The notes beneath the pieces were generated by a model, which saw nothing but the letters and a program-made list of their open reading frames with translations, was not told the DNA's origin and did not search any database. A DNA stretch of 64,000 bases from contig NZ_CP083459.1 in NCBI RefSeq assembly GCF_020229735.1, positions 62,001-126,000 on the forward strand, given 5' to 3'. The stretch is from Deinococcus taeanensis. GTDB taxonomy: Bacteria; Deinococcota; Deinococci; Deinococcales; Deinococcaceae. Made by a program: the position numbers and the translations under genes. Positions 26,820 to 36,923 of this stretch are shown piece by piece (within the stretch, counting starts at the first letter, position 1; the number at the start of each line of letters is the position of its first letter).

Positions 26820-27995
26820 ATGCACACATCGTTGAAATTCCTGGGTCAGGGCCTGCTGCTGACTGCGGCCCTCGCCTCCTGCAGCCGCGCCCCGACGGTC
26901 ACGCCGCAGGGCGCCCTCGCCGTTGTGCCGGAGTTCGGAGCGCAGACGCAGGACAGCGCCGGCGCCGGCCGCCTCCACGCCCTTGCCGGAGCCTTCGTGA
27001 CCGCCGGTGCATTTGTGACTGCCGGAGCCTTTGTCACCGCCGGCGCGTTCGTGACCGCCACCCCTGATGACTGGGCGGCGGCGCTCGACGCCACCACCGT
27101 GCCGGACGGCACGCCCAACACCTTCAGCGGGAACAGCCCGGTCTGGGATTCCATCGGACTCGCGTCCGGCCAGCAGGCCGCCCCACAGCTCGGCCAGGGC
27201 GTCACGGTCGCCGTGATCGACTCGGGCATAGACCTCAACCATGCGGGCTTCAGCGGTCACCTCAGCGGCGCCGGGCACGACTTTCTCAGTCAGGACAGTG
27301 AGCCGCAGGAAGGGGGCGCCCCCGGCGACGTCGCGTTCGGCCACGGCACCGGGGTGGCCAGCGTGATCCTGCAGGTCGCGCCGCGGGCGACCATCCTGCC
27401 ACTGCGCGCGCTGAGCCCGGACGGCACCGGCGACACCAGCGACATCGCCGCAGCAGTTCGGTACGCCGCTCAGCACGGCGCGGACATCATCAACGTCTCG
27501 GTGGCCAGCGAACCCGACCCCGCGCTGGAACAGGCACTGAATGAAGCGGCAGGGGCCGGCATCTACGTCGTGCTGTCTGCCGGCAATACCGGCCGCAGCC
27601 CGGTGCTGTACCCGGCCCGCACCGCGCAGGGCAGCGGCACGTTCGCCGCCCACGCCATTTCGGTGGGCAGCTCCGACACGGCTGGGACCCGCTCGGACTT
27701 CTCAAGCTACGGCGCAGATCTCGAAGTACTTGCGCCGGCAGAAGGCGTCTTCACCGCCTACCCAGGCAATCACTTCGCGCAGTGGCGCGGCACGTCGTTC
27801 GCTGCGCCGATGGTTAGCGGCGCGCTCGCCCTGGCCGTCGGCGCAGGCGCAGCGGACGACGCGAACCTGGCGGCCGCCCTGACGGCGTCGGCATCCAACG
27901 TCGACGCGCTCAATGGTCCCTCGCTGCTTCCCGGAGAGACCACGCTGGGCTACGGCAAGCTGAACCTTCCTGCCTTCCTCTCCGCGCTGCCTTGA
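26820..27995 (+). CDS. S8 family (subtilisin-like) serine protease, lipoprotein
   Basis: A 391-residue protease. The N-terminus, MHTSLKFLGQGLLLTAALAS followed by Cys, is a lipoprotein signal (lipobox LASC). Residues 57-80 are four tandem GAFVTA hexapeptides. The catalytic triad is complete: Asp134 (AVIDSGIDLNH), His175 (FGHGTGVAS) and Ser326 (RGTSFAAPMVSGALA), with oxyanion Asn in LSAGNTG. There is no obvious inhibitor-type propeptide beyond the repeat region, which may take its place. GAGG lies about eight bases before the ATG. It probably degrades extracytoplasmic protein for nutrition. No protease-associated genes are nearby. Confidence 0.95.
   Translation: MHTSLKFLGQGLLLTAALASCSRAPTVTPQGALAVVPEFGAQTQDSAGAGRLHALAGAFVTAGAFVTAGAFVTAGAFVTATPDDWAAALDATTVPDGTPNTFSGNSPVWDSIGLASGQQAAPQLGQGVTVAVIDSGIDLNHAGFSGHLSGAGHDFLSQDSEPQEGGAPGDVAFGHGTGVASVILQVAPRATILPLRALSPDGTGDTSDIAAAVRYAAQHGADIINVSVASEPDPALEQALNEAAGAGIYVVLSAGNTGRSPVLYPARTAQGSGTFAAHAISVGSSDTAGTRSDFSSYGADLEVLAPAEGVFTAYPGNHFAQWRGTSFAAPMVSGALALAVGAGAADDANLAAALTASASNVDALNGPSLLPGETTLGYGKLNLPAFLSALP
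26988..27059 (+). repeat. Four tandem 18-bp repeats encoding GAFVTA
   Basis: Four in-frame 18-bp units (GGAGCCTTCGTGACCGCC and variants) encode (GAFVTA)x4 between the signal sequence and the protease domain. Units differ at third codon positions (GCC/GCA/GCG, TTC/TTT, ACC/ACT), so the peptide, not the DNA, appears conserved. Confidence 0.9.
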
Positions 27996-28139
27996 TCTGA
28001 CACGCTGTCACGGTTGTGTGAGAGCGGCCGTGACACAGTCAATGTATGACCGCCCTGCACGCATACCCCATTCATCGGGTCTGCCCGTGTAGGGTCCTTT
28101 CTTTGTCCTGCCGGATCGTGGCTGACCGGGGACCGGGCC

Positions 28140-31100
28140 ATGCCTAGCGCCCACACCACCCTCAACCGCCTGGAGGCGCTGACTGATCCGCGTCAGGCCC
28201 TGCACGACGCCCTGGCCCTCGCGGCGTCCGCGGCGTCCGCGTCCGCGCAGGCCAAAGCGGAACTGCTCGCCGCGCAGCGCGCCCTGGAACTCGACGAACA
28301 CCAACGCGCCCTGGACAGCGCCCGGCAGGCCGCGGCGCTCTTCACGCAGTTGCAGGATCAGGTCAGTGCCTGTGAAGCGAACCTCATTGCCCTGCGCGCA
28401 CTGATGAACCTCAATGACGCTCCGGCCTTCGAGCGGCTGACGGCCACGATACTGAGTGAAGGGGAGGCGTGCGGCGCGTGGGCGGTGGTGGCCAACGTCC
28501 ATAACCTTCAGGGCGGCATGCACCTGCGGCACGGCAAGCTGAGTGACGCCATCGCGTCGCTTGAACGGGCCTCCGCGCTGCGCAGGGACATCAGCGACGA
28601 TGCTGGCTACGCCGGGAGTCTGAACAACCTGGGCCTCCTGCATCAACGCGCCGGTGACACCGGCCGGGCTCTCGAGTATTTCCTGGCGTGCGTGGCGTTC
28701 ATTCACGCGTCCGGCAAGGATCTGGCGCGGCAGCTCGGCGCGTGCCTCATCAACGTCGGCGCCCTGTACCGCTCCATGCAGCTGCTTGATCAGGCCGGGC
28801 AGTACCTGCGCGAAGGAATCGCTGCAGTCCAGCAGGCCCAGGACCTGCGCATGGAGCTGTCCGGCGTGGTCGCCCTGGCAGACGTTCACCGCGACCGCGG
28901 CGACTCCAAAGGCGCCATTCTGACCTACCTCGAGGCGCTCGCCCTGGCCGAACGGACCGGCGCGCGCGAAGAGGAAGCGGAAGTGCTTGACAGCCTCGGG
29001 CGGGTGTACGCCTCGCTTGGTGAGGACGCCCTGGCCGGGCAGATGAGCCGCCGGGCGCTGGCCATCGCATCTGAACTGGGCCTGTCGCTCGTGCAGCTGT
29101 GGGCCACCCTCAGTCTCGCGCACCTCACCCTCAAAGCCGGTGACGCTCAGGAAGCCCGGCACCTGTACGCCGCAGCGAGGGAACACGCCGAACAGGCCGG
29201 GGTTCAACGCGAAGTGTGGCAGGCCCTGGAAGGCGAAGCGCAGGCCCGGCGGCACCTGGGCGATCACGCCGGCGCGGCCGACCTGCTCAGCACCCTGCTC
29301 AGCGCTGAACGCGCCGGATACGCAGAGCGTGAAGCGGTCAAGCTCAGCGAACACCAGGCGCGGTTTGACGTCGAGAAGGCCAACCTCGAGGTCGACACCA
29401 ACCGGCGGCTGCGTGAAGCGGCCGAGGAGGCGCGGCGCGCGGCGGAGGCGGCCGTGCAGAAACGCACGGAAGAACTCGAATTCGCGCAGGTCGAAATTGT
29501 GACGCGCCTGGCCGCCGCCGCCGAATACCGCGACGACCAGACGGGCAAGCACACCTTCCGCGTCGGGCACGTCAGCGCCTACCTCGCCGAGCGGCTCGGC
29601 ATGCCCGCCGGTGAAGTAGACATCCTGCGCCTCGCCGCGCGCCTGCATGACGTCGGCAAAATCGGCATTCCGGACGCCATCCTGCTGAAACCCGGCCGGT
29701 TCACTCCGGAAGAATTCGACACGATGAAACAGCACGCCGTCATCGGCGCGCGCATTCTCTCCGGTGGCCACTCCGCCCTGCTGCGCGCCGCGGAGGAAAT
29801 CGCCCTGACCCATCACGAACGCTGGGACGGGACGGGCTACCCATACGGACTGAGCGGTGAGGCGATTCCCCTCAGCGGCCGGCTGGTGTCTATCGCGGAC
29901 GTCTACGACGCACTGACGAGCGAACGCCCCTACAAGCGCGCCTGGACGCCGCAGGAAGCCCTGACGGAAATCGAGGCCCAGGCTGGGCGCCAGTTCGATC
30001 CCCGCGTCGTTGAGGCGTTCGGCGACATGGTCCGCAGCGGCGAGCTCGAACGCATGGCGATCGTGGAAGACGGCCACCTCTTCACTCCGGGGGCCGTGCT
30101 GGGCGAACGTTTTTCCTCCCCGCAGGTCACCGCTGACCCTGACGTCCCGGTGAAGCGCCCGGCCCACCGCCTCCCGGAAGACGTGCAGCGGCGCCTGACC
30201 AGACTTCTCCGTGACGGCTGGGACGCGCGGCGGGACCAGCCTGAACACGCGCTGGCCCTCACGCAGGCCGCCCTCCTGCTGGCCGAACAGCACGACGATG
30301 ATCTGGGCCGGGCGTACGCGCAGCGCAACCAGGGTTTCGCATGCCTGCAGGGCAATGACCTGCACAGTGCCGAGGCGCTGCTGACGCCCGCGCTGAACGT
30401 GGCGTGGGCCTACGGCGACCTGACCCTCGAACGCGACGTGACCAACCTTCTCGCCGGGGTTTACTCCGCCATGGGCCGGCAGCAGGACGCACGGAACCTG
30501 TGCGAGACGACGAGGCGGCTGTCCGCGCAGCTGGGCGACCCCAGCGGAGAAGCCAACGCCCTGACGAACCTCGGCATCATTGAAGCGAAACTCGAGCAGT
30601 ACGCCGAGGCGACCGCCACCTTCGAGCAGGCCGCGCGCCTCTACCGCGCGCAGGAAGACCACAGCGGGCTCGCCAACTGCCTGTACAACATGGCAGACGC
30701 GGCCCTCGACGCCGGGGACGCGCCCGGCGCCAACGTCCTTGCCCGGGACACTATTCAGGCGGCCTCACAGGGCGGCAGACCCGATCTCGCCGTGCTCGCG
30801 CTGAGTCTTCTGGCCTGCTCTCACGACGCCCAGGGGCAGCACGAGGCCGCGGCGGCGCTGCATCAGCAGCTGCGCACGGCCCTGGAGCCCGGCCGTGATC
30901 ATCAACCGGAAGCGTGGGGCTGGGCCCACGCGCACGCTGCAGACAACCGCGTGGCCCTCGGGGACGACGAGGCGGCCGTCACCCTGTTCGAAGCCGCAGC
31001 GCAGATCGCGGGCGACCGGGCGCTTCACGACCTGCAGCTTCACGCGCACAGTCGCCTGGTGGACCTGAAACTGCGTCAGGGAGACGTTCAGGGCGCGGCC

Positions 31101-31145
31101 CGCCACCTTCAGGCGGAACGGAACGCCAGAGCGGCGCTGCAGTAA
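28140..31145 (+). CDS. TPR - HD-GYP - TPR cyclic-di-GMP phosphodiesterase
   Basis: The 1001-residue protein has three parts. Residues about 20-400 are TPR repeats (for example [20 protein letters not shown]). A coiled coil (about 410-460, [20 protein letters not shown]) leads to the HD-GYP domain (about 465-640), which has the metal-binding pair His503-Asp504 in [11 protein letters not shown], the [11 protein letters not shown] signature with GYP at 566-568, and [14 protein letters not shown] second TPR array fills about 690-1000. Known HD-GYP proteins hydrolyse cyclic-di-GMP to pGpG or GMP, and all key residues are present. No membrane segment is seen. The ATG has a weak ribosome site (GGGGACCGGG). 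It is convergent with the histidine kinase at 31190. TPRs on both sides of the catalytic domain suggest control by protein partners. Confidence 0.93.
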   Translation: MPSAHTTLNRLEALTDPRQALHDALALAASAASASAQAKAELLAAQRALELDEHQRALDSARQAAALFTQLQDQVSACEANLIALRALMNLNDAPAFERLTATILSEGEACGAWAVVANVHNLQGGMHLRHGKLSDAIASLERASALRRDISDDAGYAGSLNNLGLLHQRAGDTGRALEYFLACVAFIHASGKDLARQLGACLINVGALYRSMQLLDQAGQYLREGIAAVQQAQDLRMELSGVVALADVHRDRGDSKGAILTYLEALALAERTGAREEEAEVLDSLGRVYASLGEDALAGQMSRRALAIASELGLSLVQLWATLSLAHLTLKAGDAQEARHLYAAAREHAEQAGVQREVWQALEGEAQARRHLGDHAGAADLLSTLLSAERAGYAEREAVKLSEHQARFDVEKANLEVDTNRRLREAAEEARRAAEAAVQKRTEELEFAQVEIVTRLAAAAEYRDDQTGKHTFRVGHVSAYLAERLGMPAGEVDILRLAARLHDVGKIGIPDAILLKPGRFTPEEFDTMKQHAVIGARILSGGHSALLRAAEEIALTHHERWDGTGYPYGLSGEAIPLSGRLVSIADVYDALTSERPYKRAWTPQEALTEIEAQAGRQFDPRVVEAFGDMVRSGELERMAIVEDGHLFTPGAVLGERFSSPQVTADPDVPVKRPAHRLPEDVQRRLTRLLRDGWDARRDQPEHALALTQAALLLAEQHDDDLGRAYAQRNQGFACLQGNDLHSAEALLTPALNVAWAYGDLTLERDVTNLLAGVYSAMGRQQDARNLCETTRRLSAQLGDPSGEANALTNLGIIEAKLEQYAEATATFEQAARLYRAQEDHSGLANCLYNMADAALDAGDAPGANVLARDTIQAASQGGRPDLAVLALSLLACSHDAQGQHEAAAALHQQLRTALEPGRDHQPEAWGWAHAHAADNRVALGDDEAAVTLFEAAAQIAGDRALHDLQLHAHSRLVDLKLRQGDVQGAARHLQAERNARAALQ

Positions 31146-31189
31146 GCACAACGGCACCAGCCGTTCTCGGCGGCTACGGGCCTGCCCGC

Positions 31190-33862
31190 TCACTCACCAG
31201 AGACCGAGCGCGGCGCGGCCGGCAGCGCGAAGGAGAAGGTGGCTCCCTCGCCGGGAACCCCCTGCGCCCAGGCCCGCCCGCCGTGCCGCGTCACAATCCG
31301 TTTCACGGTCGCCAGACCAATGCCGACCCCCTCAAATTCATCCGCCCGGTGCAGCCGGGAAAACACCCCGAACAGCCGGTCGACGTGGGCAGGATCGAAA
31401 CCCACGCCATTGTCAGCAACGGTCACCGTGACTTCCTCCCCCTCCTCCTGCGCGGTCACGGACACCGTGGGGTCGCTGCGGCCGGCGCTGTACTTCACGG
31501 CGTTCGACAGCAGGTTCACCAGCACCTGCCGCAGCAGCGTCGGATCCGCCTGCACCTCCGGCAGCGGGCTGAGCCGCCACGTCACGGCTTCGCCGGTCAG
31601 ATCAAGATGCAGGTCCCGGATGGCGTCATGCACCAGCACATTCAGGTCAACGCGTGACCGCCGCAGCGGCTGACGGGCGGTGCGTGCGAAAGTCAGCAGG
31701 GCGTCGGTCAGCTGCGTCATGTGGGTCGCGGATGCTTCGATGGTTCCCAGGTACGTCAGGGCGCGCGGCGGCGCGGCGTCGCCCAGCGTGCGCCGCAGCA
31801 GCGCGCTGAAACTCAGGATGTGCCGGACCGGCGTGCGGAGGTCATGCGACACGGTGGTCGTGAAGGCGTTCAGTTCCTCGTTCACCACCTCCAGCTCCGC
31901 GGTGCGTTCCGCCAGCGCGCGCACCGCTTCGGCACGCTGCAGCGCCAGGCGGATTTTGTGCCTCGCGGTGTCCAGCAGCGCCCGCTCGGCCCGGGACCAG
32001 CCGTGAGGCACGAACAGCGCAAACACCAGCACCCCGGTGGGCGAGGCGCCACTGCCGACCGGCAGCACCGCCATGGACCGGACCAGACCCAGGGGCGCGC
32101 GGCCCGCCTCGGCCAGATTCGGCTGGAACCGCTCGACGTACACCGCGTTTCCTGTCTCGAAGGCCTCGTCGAAGGTGGGGGTGGTTCCTCGCGGCAGTCC
32201 GCGGAGCAGCGGCGCGAGCAGCCCGCCGTCCGGCGCCGGGCCGCTCAGGGCCCGCAGGCGCCAGATCTGCTCTTCAGGCTCGAAATACCCGCACAGGCCG
32301 TCCGGCAGGAGCGTCAGCAGGATCTCCTGCGCACGCCGGAGCAGCGCCACCCGGTCCGTTTCGGTCGCCAGGTCCCGGCTGAGCGTACCGAACGCGTCCA
32401 GTGCGCGGTTGCGCGCATCAAGCTCCTCAGTGCGCTCGGCGAGCTCCTCGGTGCGTTTACCCACCGTCCGCTCCAGCACAGTGGTCCAGGCCTGCGCCTC
32501 CTGGTACAGCCGCGCGTGATCCAGCGCGACGCCAGCGCGCCGCGCAAGTTCCTGCGCAAGCTCCAGATCCTCAGAGCTGTACGGCCGCAGTGTGTCCGAG
32601 CGGGCAAACGCGACCACGCCCACCGTCCGGCCGCGCGCGACCATCGGCAGGCTCATGTACGAACGGAGCCCCAGCGCGCGCAGCTGCGCGGTCTGCTCGG
32701 GGCTGTAGCCCAGCGCGCCGCTCGCCGCGGGCGTCACATCCGGAACGAACACCGGCTCGCCCGTGCGCAGCACCCGCCCCGCACCTCCCGGATCGCTCTG
32801 ATGCACAGCCACGGCGTCCAGCGCGCCGCGCAGCGCCGCGAGTTTGTCGCCGTGCACGTGCGTCGCGGCGAGGAGCCGCAGGTGTTCACCTTCCGGCAGG
32901 TACACGGCGCACCAGTCCGCCACGCGTGGCACCGCCAGCCGCGTCACGCTCGCCAGCGTGGTGTCCAGGTCCAGTGACCCGGCGAGGGCCTCACTGGCCT
33001 GCGCGAAGAAGGTCAGCCGCTCGCGTGCGCGGCGCTCGGCGTCCAGCAGACGGGCGCGGTCCAGCGCCTGCGCGCCGATCGTGGCCACCGCGTGCAGAAA
33101 GTCCTGCTCGGCCCCGTCGAATGGACGCTCCTGCGTGAAACTCAGACCGAGGGCGCCGAACGTCTCTCCTTCCAGCGTCAGCGGCAGGCTCGCCCAGGCG
33201 CAGTTATCATTTTCGGCACTCAGCAGCAGCGGGTAGCTCGCGGCAGCAGCCTCGCGGGACGTGACAAAGATGGACTGTCCACTGCGGACCGCCGCGGCAA
33301 GCGGAACGGGCGCGGCCAGAGGGAAAGCGTCCCACCCCGTCATGGTCTGCGCCGGCAGGCCGTGAAAGGCAACAGTGCGCAGCTGCTCGCCGCCCGGCTC
33401 CAGCAGCACCACCGCCGCGAAGGACCCACCGAGCGTGCGGGGCAGTTCATCCACCAGCACCCGCGCCGCCGCGCTTAACGTCAGGGCCGAGGCGAGGCGC
33501 AGGCTGATGGTGGCGAGCGCGCGCCGGTGCGCTTCAGCCTGCGCCAGTGGCGACTGGGCCAGCGTAACCAGCATCCCCGTGCCTGTGGGGTAAGCCGCGA
33601 CGCGCAGCGGCCACGCGGCGCCCAGGCCACTCTCCTCAAACGACACGGCGCTGCCCGTCTTCAGGGCGCCGCGCAGCCGCGCCAGGGCGTCAGGGGACAG
33701 CCGGCCGCCGAGCACCGCCTCCATGCGCTGACCCAGCGCGGCGTCCGGATGCAATCGCCAGCTGGACAGCGCGCAGGCGTTCATAAACTCAACGCGCGCT
33801 TCGTGATCCACCAGCACCGCCGGGTGCTGCACGTCATTCAGATACGTGATGGGCAGACTCAT
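31190..33862 (-). CDS. PAS/GAF sensor histidine kinase
   Basis: The 890-residue kinase starts at MSLPITYLNDVQHPAVLVDH. It has a PAS domain (about 8-110) and GAF domains at about 125-285, 290-460 and 510-650. The last is followed by a helix into the HisKA box FTTTVSHDLRTPVRH with His673. The ATPase domain has the N-box LVNLLSNAVKYS, G1 DNGVGFD, F-box FGVFSRLH and G2 GVGIGLATVKRI. The GAF domains lack an obvious bilin-binding cysteine motif. There are no membrane segments. The layout resembles the phytochrome-type kinases that pair with Rcp1-like receivers, three of which occur in this window. The start follows GGAAGCCGAG with moderate spacing. It is convergent with the HD-GYP gene. Confidence 0.95.
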   Translation of the reverse strand: MSLPITYLNDVQHPAVLVDHEARVEFMNACALSSWRLHPDAALGQRMEAVLGGRLSPDALARLRGALKTGSAVSFEESGLGAAWPLRVAAYPTGTGMLVTLAQSPLAQAEAHRRALATISLRLASALTLSAAARVLVDELPRTLGGSFAAVVLLEPGGEQLRTVAFHGLPAQTMTGWDAFPLAAPVPLAAAVRSGQSIFVTSREAAAASYPLLLSAENDNCAWASLPLTLEGETFGALGLSFTQERPFDGAEQDFLHAVATIGAQALDRARLLDAERRARERLTFFAQASEALAGSLDLDTTLASVTRLAVPRVADWCAVYLPEGEHLRLLAATHVHGDKLAALRGALDAVAVHQSDPGGAGRVLRTGEPVFVPDVTPAASGALGYSPEQTAQLRALGLRSYMSLPMVARGRTVGVVAFARSDTLRPYSSEDLELAQELARRAGVALDHARLYQEAQAWTTVLERTVGKRTEELAERTEELDARNRALDAFGTLSRDLATETDRVALLRRAQEILLTLLPDGLCGYFEPEEQIWRLRALSGPAPDGGLLAPLLRGLPRGTTPTFDEAFETGNAVYVERFQPNLAEAGRAPLGLVRSMAVLPVGSGASPTGVLVFALFVPHGWSRAERALLDTARHKIRLALQRAEAVRALAERTAELEVVNEELNAFTTTVSHDLRTPVRHILSFSALLRRTLGDAAPPRALTYLGTIEASATHMTQLTDALLTFARTARQPLRRSRVDLNVLVHDAIRDLHLDLTGEAVTWRLSPLPEVQADPTLLRQVLVNLLSNAVKYSAGRSDPTVSVTAQEEGEEVTVTVADNGVGFDPAHVDRLFGVFSRLHRADEFEGVGIGLATVKRIVTRHGGRAWAQGVPGEGATFSFALPAAPRSVSGE

Positions 33863-34546
33863 CGTGAACTCGGCTTCCGGTACAAGGTCCAGACAGCCTA
33901 GCACTGCCGCACGCTGAAGCTGCAGGTGGGCGCCTCTCCACGACCGGTCTGCGCGGACACAACGTCGGCCCCGCACGGCAGTCCCGTCACGGGCCCGGAG
34001 TTGAGCGGAGGAAGACTCCCGCTCGGCGGATCATCCTGTGGTGGTTTCGGAAGGGGTCCGCTCCATATCTATTTTCTGGAGACCATCCGGCCACAGGGCG
34101 CACGCCGCTCCAGGCCCGGCGCCAGGGCGCCCCTCACCACCCGGGGCACACGAGAAGCACCGACGTTCACGCGGACCCCCCCGACCCTCGGTTTCCGGGT
34201 GATTTCACGTGGGCTGGCCGCCCGCGCCTTCCAGAGTGAAGGCGCCACGCCGCAGGACCGCTGGGAACCATCCATCTGAGACACCTTCAGCCGGGGGTCT
34301 GAACAAGGTCGTGGGTGCGGAGCTCAGCGACGTGACCTGTAAAAATGACCAGCACTGGAGAGCGGACCAGGGTGAGCGCGGCTCTTCACGCGGCGACTTC
34401 TGGTGTGAGGGACCGGCGGCGCCACGGTGTCTGGCCGGGAGAACCAGTGCTGGGCGGGCTCTGGGCAACAGTCTGATTGTGTCGGCAATGGCGTGGACTG
34501 GTCGGGGCGGACACCCTGGGGTAGGCGCCTGGCGTGGGCCGGACAG
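33863..34546. other. intergenic, no gene seen
   Basis: About 0.7 kb between the kinase start and the thioesterase stop. No recognisable gene or structure; the kinase promoter should lie at its left end. Confidence 0.4.
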
Positions 34547-35008
34547 TCACCCGGAGATCTGACCGTCCGGTGGCGCTGCGGGCTCGGCCAGCGCCTCCAC
34601 CGCGGCGCGCAGCGGTCCGGGCAGGGGCACGGGCCGGCGGGTGTGGCGGTCGACATACACGTGCACGAAGTGCCCCGCGGCGCTGGCGTCTGGCTCGTCG
34701 TTGCGGAACAGGCCGATCTCGTACCGCACGCTGCTGTTGCCCACCCGGGTGACCCTCAGGCCGGCGGTGATCCGGTCTGGAAACGCCACCGGGGCGTCGT
34801 AGCGGCACCCGGACTCCACGACAAGGCCGATCACGGCGCCCTGAGCAATGTCGAGCGCGCCCTGGGCGATGAGGTAGCTGTTGACGACGGTGTCGAAGTA
34901 GGCGTAGTACACGACGTTGTTGACGTGCCCGTAGACGTCGTTGTCCATCCAGCGGGTCGAGATGCCGCTGAACTCACGGAAGGCCGAGCGTGCCAGGCGC
35001 GGCCTCAT
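34547..35008 (-). CDS. Acyl-CoA thioesterase (hotdog fold, 4HBT/FadM-like)
   Basis: This 153-residue hotdog protein contains [20 protein letters not shown] (about 20-39), the catalytic-helix region of 4-hydroxybenzoyl-CoA-type thioesterases with the active-site Asp. The long beta-strands ([20 protein letters not shown] and onward) are usual for the family. It likely hydrolyses an acyl-CoA to free acid and CoA. Its ATG overlaps the stop codon of the dehydrogenase gene (ATGA at 35005-35008), so the two proteins are translationally coupled and probably act in one route. The acyl substrate is unknown. Confidence 0.92.
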   Translation of the reverse strand: MRPRLARSAFREFSGISTRWMDNDVYGHVNNVVYYAYFDTVVNSYLIAQGALDIAQGAVIGLVVESGCRYDAPVAFPDRITAGLRVTRVGNSSVRYEIGLFRNDEPDASAAGHFVHVYVDRHTRRPVPLPGPLRAAVEALAEPAAPPDGQISG

Positions 35009-36270
35009 CCGTTCCCCATCGACTGCCTCAGGATGCGCTCCAGGTCAGCTGGCTGCGGCGTGATGGGCGCCACGGCCAGCAGACGCTGCTGTTTCAGCGC
35101 GCCTTCCACCAGGGCCGGGAGGTCCGTCTCGCTGAACCCGAGCTCGCGCAGGCCGCCTGGCGCGCCGACGTCCTGCATCAGGGTCCGCAGGGCGTCCGGG
35201 AGCGCCTCGCGGCCGCGTGCGGGGCGCCCGGTAAGCAGCTCGGCCACGCGTTCGTGGCGGGCCGGGTCGGCGTCGTACGTGAAGCGGAACGCCGCGGGCG
35301 CCGTGACGATCACGCTGAAGCCGTGCGGCACGAACGGGTGGTCCTGCGGGTAGCCTGCGGCGCGGTAGTGGTGGTTCAGGCCGGCGATCGGGTAGGCGCA
35401 CGCGTGGGGAATATGCACGCCCGCCGAGCCGAACCCCACCCCGGCCATCGTGGCGCTGAGCATCATCTCGCCGCGGGCGTCCGTGTCTGCCGGGTCGCGC
35501 ACGGCCCGCCGCAGACAGCGTCCGCCCGTTTCCAGTGCCCACGCGGACCAGACGTCCGCGACCGGGTTGCTGCCCTGGTAGGGCGGGCGGTCATCCGGCC
35601 GTTCCGGCCGCGGGCGGGTGTGATACGGCCGGCTGAGAAACGACTCGGCCGCGTGGCACACCACGTCCAGTCCTGCGGCGGCCGTCACCCCGGCAGGAGC
35701 GGTGGCGCTCAGCTCCGGGTCGACGATCGCCTGAGCCGGGCGCAGCGAGCGGTGGGAAATGCCGGACTTCACCCCCAGGTGCGGCAGGTCCAGGATCGCC
35801 ACGGTGGTGGCTTCGGACCCTGATCCGGAGGTGGTGGGCAGGGCCAGCAGCGGAAACAGCGGCCCGGCGGGTTTGCGGCCCGCACCGATCGGTGGGTTCA
35901 CGTACTCCATGATCTGTCCGCCGTCAGCCGTGATGAGGTTGGCCACCTTCGCCGTGTCGATGGTCGAGCCGCCTCCCAGAGCGACAAACCCGTCGGCGCC
36001 CGCAGCCTGCGCGCACCGGGCCGCGTCTTCGAGGGACGACAGGGTGGGCTCGACCCGGACGGCGTCGAACAGCACGACCTCGGTGCCTGCGCTGCGGATG
36101 GCGGCGAGGACCGCCTGGGCCGCGTCGAGTGCGGCGACGCGGGGGTCGATCACCACAAAGGCCCGGCGGACCCCGAGCCGCTGCAGCTCCCAGCCGGCGT
36201 CAAGCGCCGCGCCGGGGCCGAACTTCACGGGGGTCGCTTCTACAGTGAAGATGGTTTCCTGCTTGGTCAT
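35005..36270 (-). CDS. Iron-containing alcohol dehydrogenase, hydroxyacid-oxoacid transhydrogenase-like
   Basis: A 421-residue group III dehydrogenase. It has [18 protein letters not shown] for nucleotide binding and [12 protein letters not shown]. Metal-ligand regions are [13 protein letters not shown], then [19 protein letters not shown]. The insertion [20 protein letters not shown] followed by [10 protein letters not shown] closely follows the ADHFE1-type hydroxyacid-oxoacid transhydrogenase, which oxidises 4-hydroxybutyrate with 2-oxoglutarate as acceptor, giving succinate semialdehyde and 2-hydroxyglutarate. AGGCAGG lies six bases before the ATG. It overlaps the thioesterase gene downstream by four bases, which suggests a 4-hydroxybutyrate or related hydroxyacyl-CoA route. 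Family is firm; the exact substrate is inferred. Confidence 0.92.
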   Translation of the reverse strand: MTKQETIFTVEATPVKFGPGAALDAGWELQRLGVRRAFVVIDPRVAALDAAQAVLAAIRSAGTEVVLFDAVRVEPTLSSLEDAARCAQAAGADGFVALGGGSTIDTAKVANLITADGGQIMEYVNPPIGAGRKPAGPLFPLLALPTTSGSGSEATTVAILDLPHLGVKSGISHRSLRPAQAIVDPELSATAPAGVTAAAGLDVVCHAAESFLSRPYHTRPRPERPDDRPPYQGSNPVADVWSAWALETGGRCLRRAVRDPADTDARGEMMLSATMAGVGFGSAGVHIPHACAYPIAGLNHHYRAAGYPQDHPFVPHGFSVIVTAPAAFRFTYDADPARHERVAELLTGRPARGREALPDALRTLMQDVGAPGGLRELGFSETDLPALVEGALKQQRLLAVAPITPQPADLERILRQSMGNG

Positions 36271-36923
36271 GAGGCACCTGCCTGGGTGAAGCCCTCAAGG
36301 GTGGGCCGTGAGGTGAGGCGAGCCGGTGGGGCGGCCCGTGTGAGCGGGAACGTGACCACCTTAGGGCAGCCGGGTCTGCAAAGTACATCCCTGGGATGCA
36401 GCGGGGCTGGCCGTCACGGCCGGAAAACGCCCCGGCAGCCTCTGAGTAAACTTCCTTGCCCTGACCCGGCACGTTCAAACCCGCCGCGGGCGGGCACTCC
36501 CCGCGCTGGAATGCCACTGTTCCCCCGCGGTGGGAAGCTCAATTCGTCGCCAGAGCACCCCCGCGCTCACCGCCCCCGCCGCTGAAATGATCCGAGGAAG
36601 ATTCAACCTGCTGTGCGCCGTGTCTGGACCACTGCCGCTCCCCTTCTGGTCACCAGCGTCGCCCTGCCCACCGGCTGTCCCGCTTCTGTCCACACCGGCA
36701 CAGCCAGGCGTGAGGGGTTCCCCAGAACCACGCTTCTCGTGCCGCGCTTCAAGCACGGTGGAGACCACACGCGACCAGTGCAGAAGGCCACGGGTCAGGG
36801 ACGCGAATTCACCACTGGTGGGCACCAGAGCCAGGCTGAGCTGGTCCGAGCGGGCCGTGGCTCTCAGGGGACCAGGGTCTGTGCGACTGATCAGCCGGTG
36901 TCCTACAGCCAGCCAAATGACGC
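36271..36923. other. intergenic, no gene recognised
   Basis: About 0.65 kb. A frame at 36613 begins with a hydrophobic, signal-like stretch ending in Cys on the plus strand but loses protein-like character within 30 codons; it is not called. The promoter of the dehydrogenase operon should be near 36280-36360. Confidence 0.35.

Noticed and set aside
28006..28035. Inverted repeat TGTCACGG / CCGTGACA after the subtilase gene
   Set aside because: Only 8 bp of stem with a 14-base loop and no T-run; too weak to call a terminator.
28008..30662. 884-codon open frame on the minus strand
   Set aside because: It lies entirely antisense to the TPR-HD-GYP gene, whose plus-strand domains are unmistakable. 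Its composition (many His, Gln, Arg, Val) is that of a shadow frame in GC-rich DNA.
36613..36750. Signal-peptide-like frame ending in Cys
   Set aside because: No ribosome site or -10 box at suitable spacing, and the frame loses protein-like character after about 30 codons.
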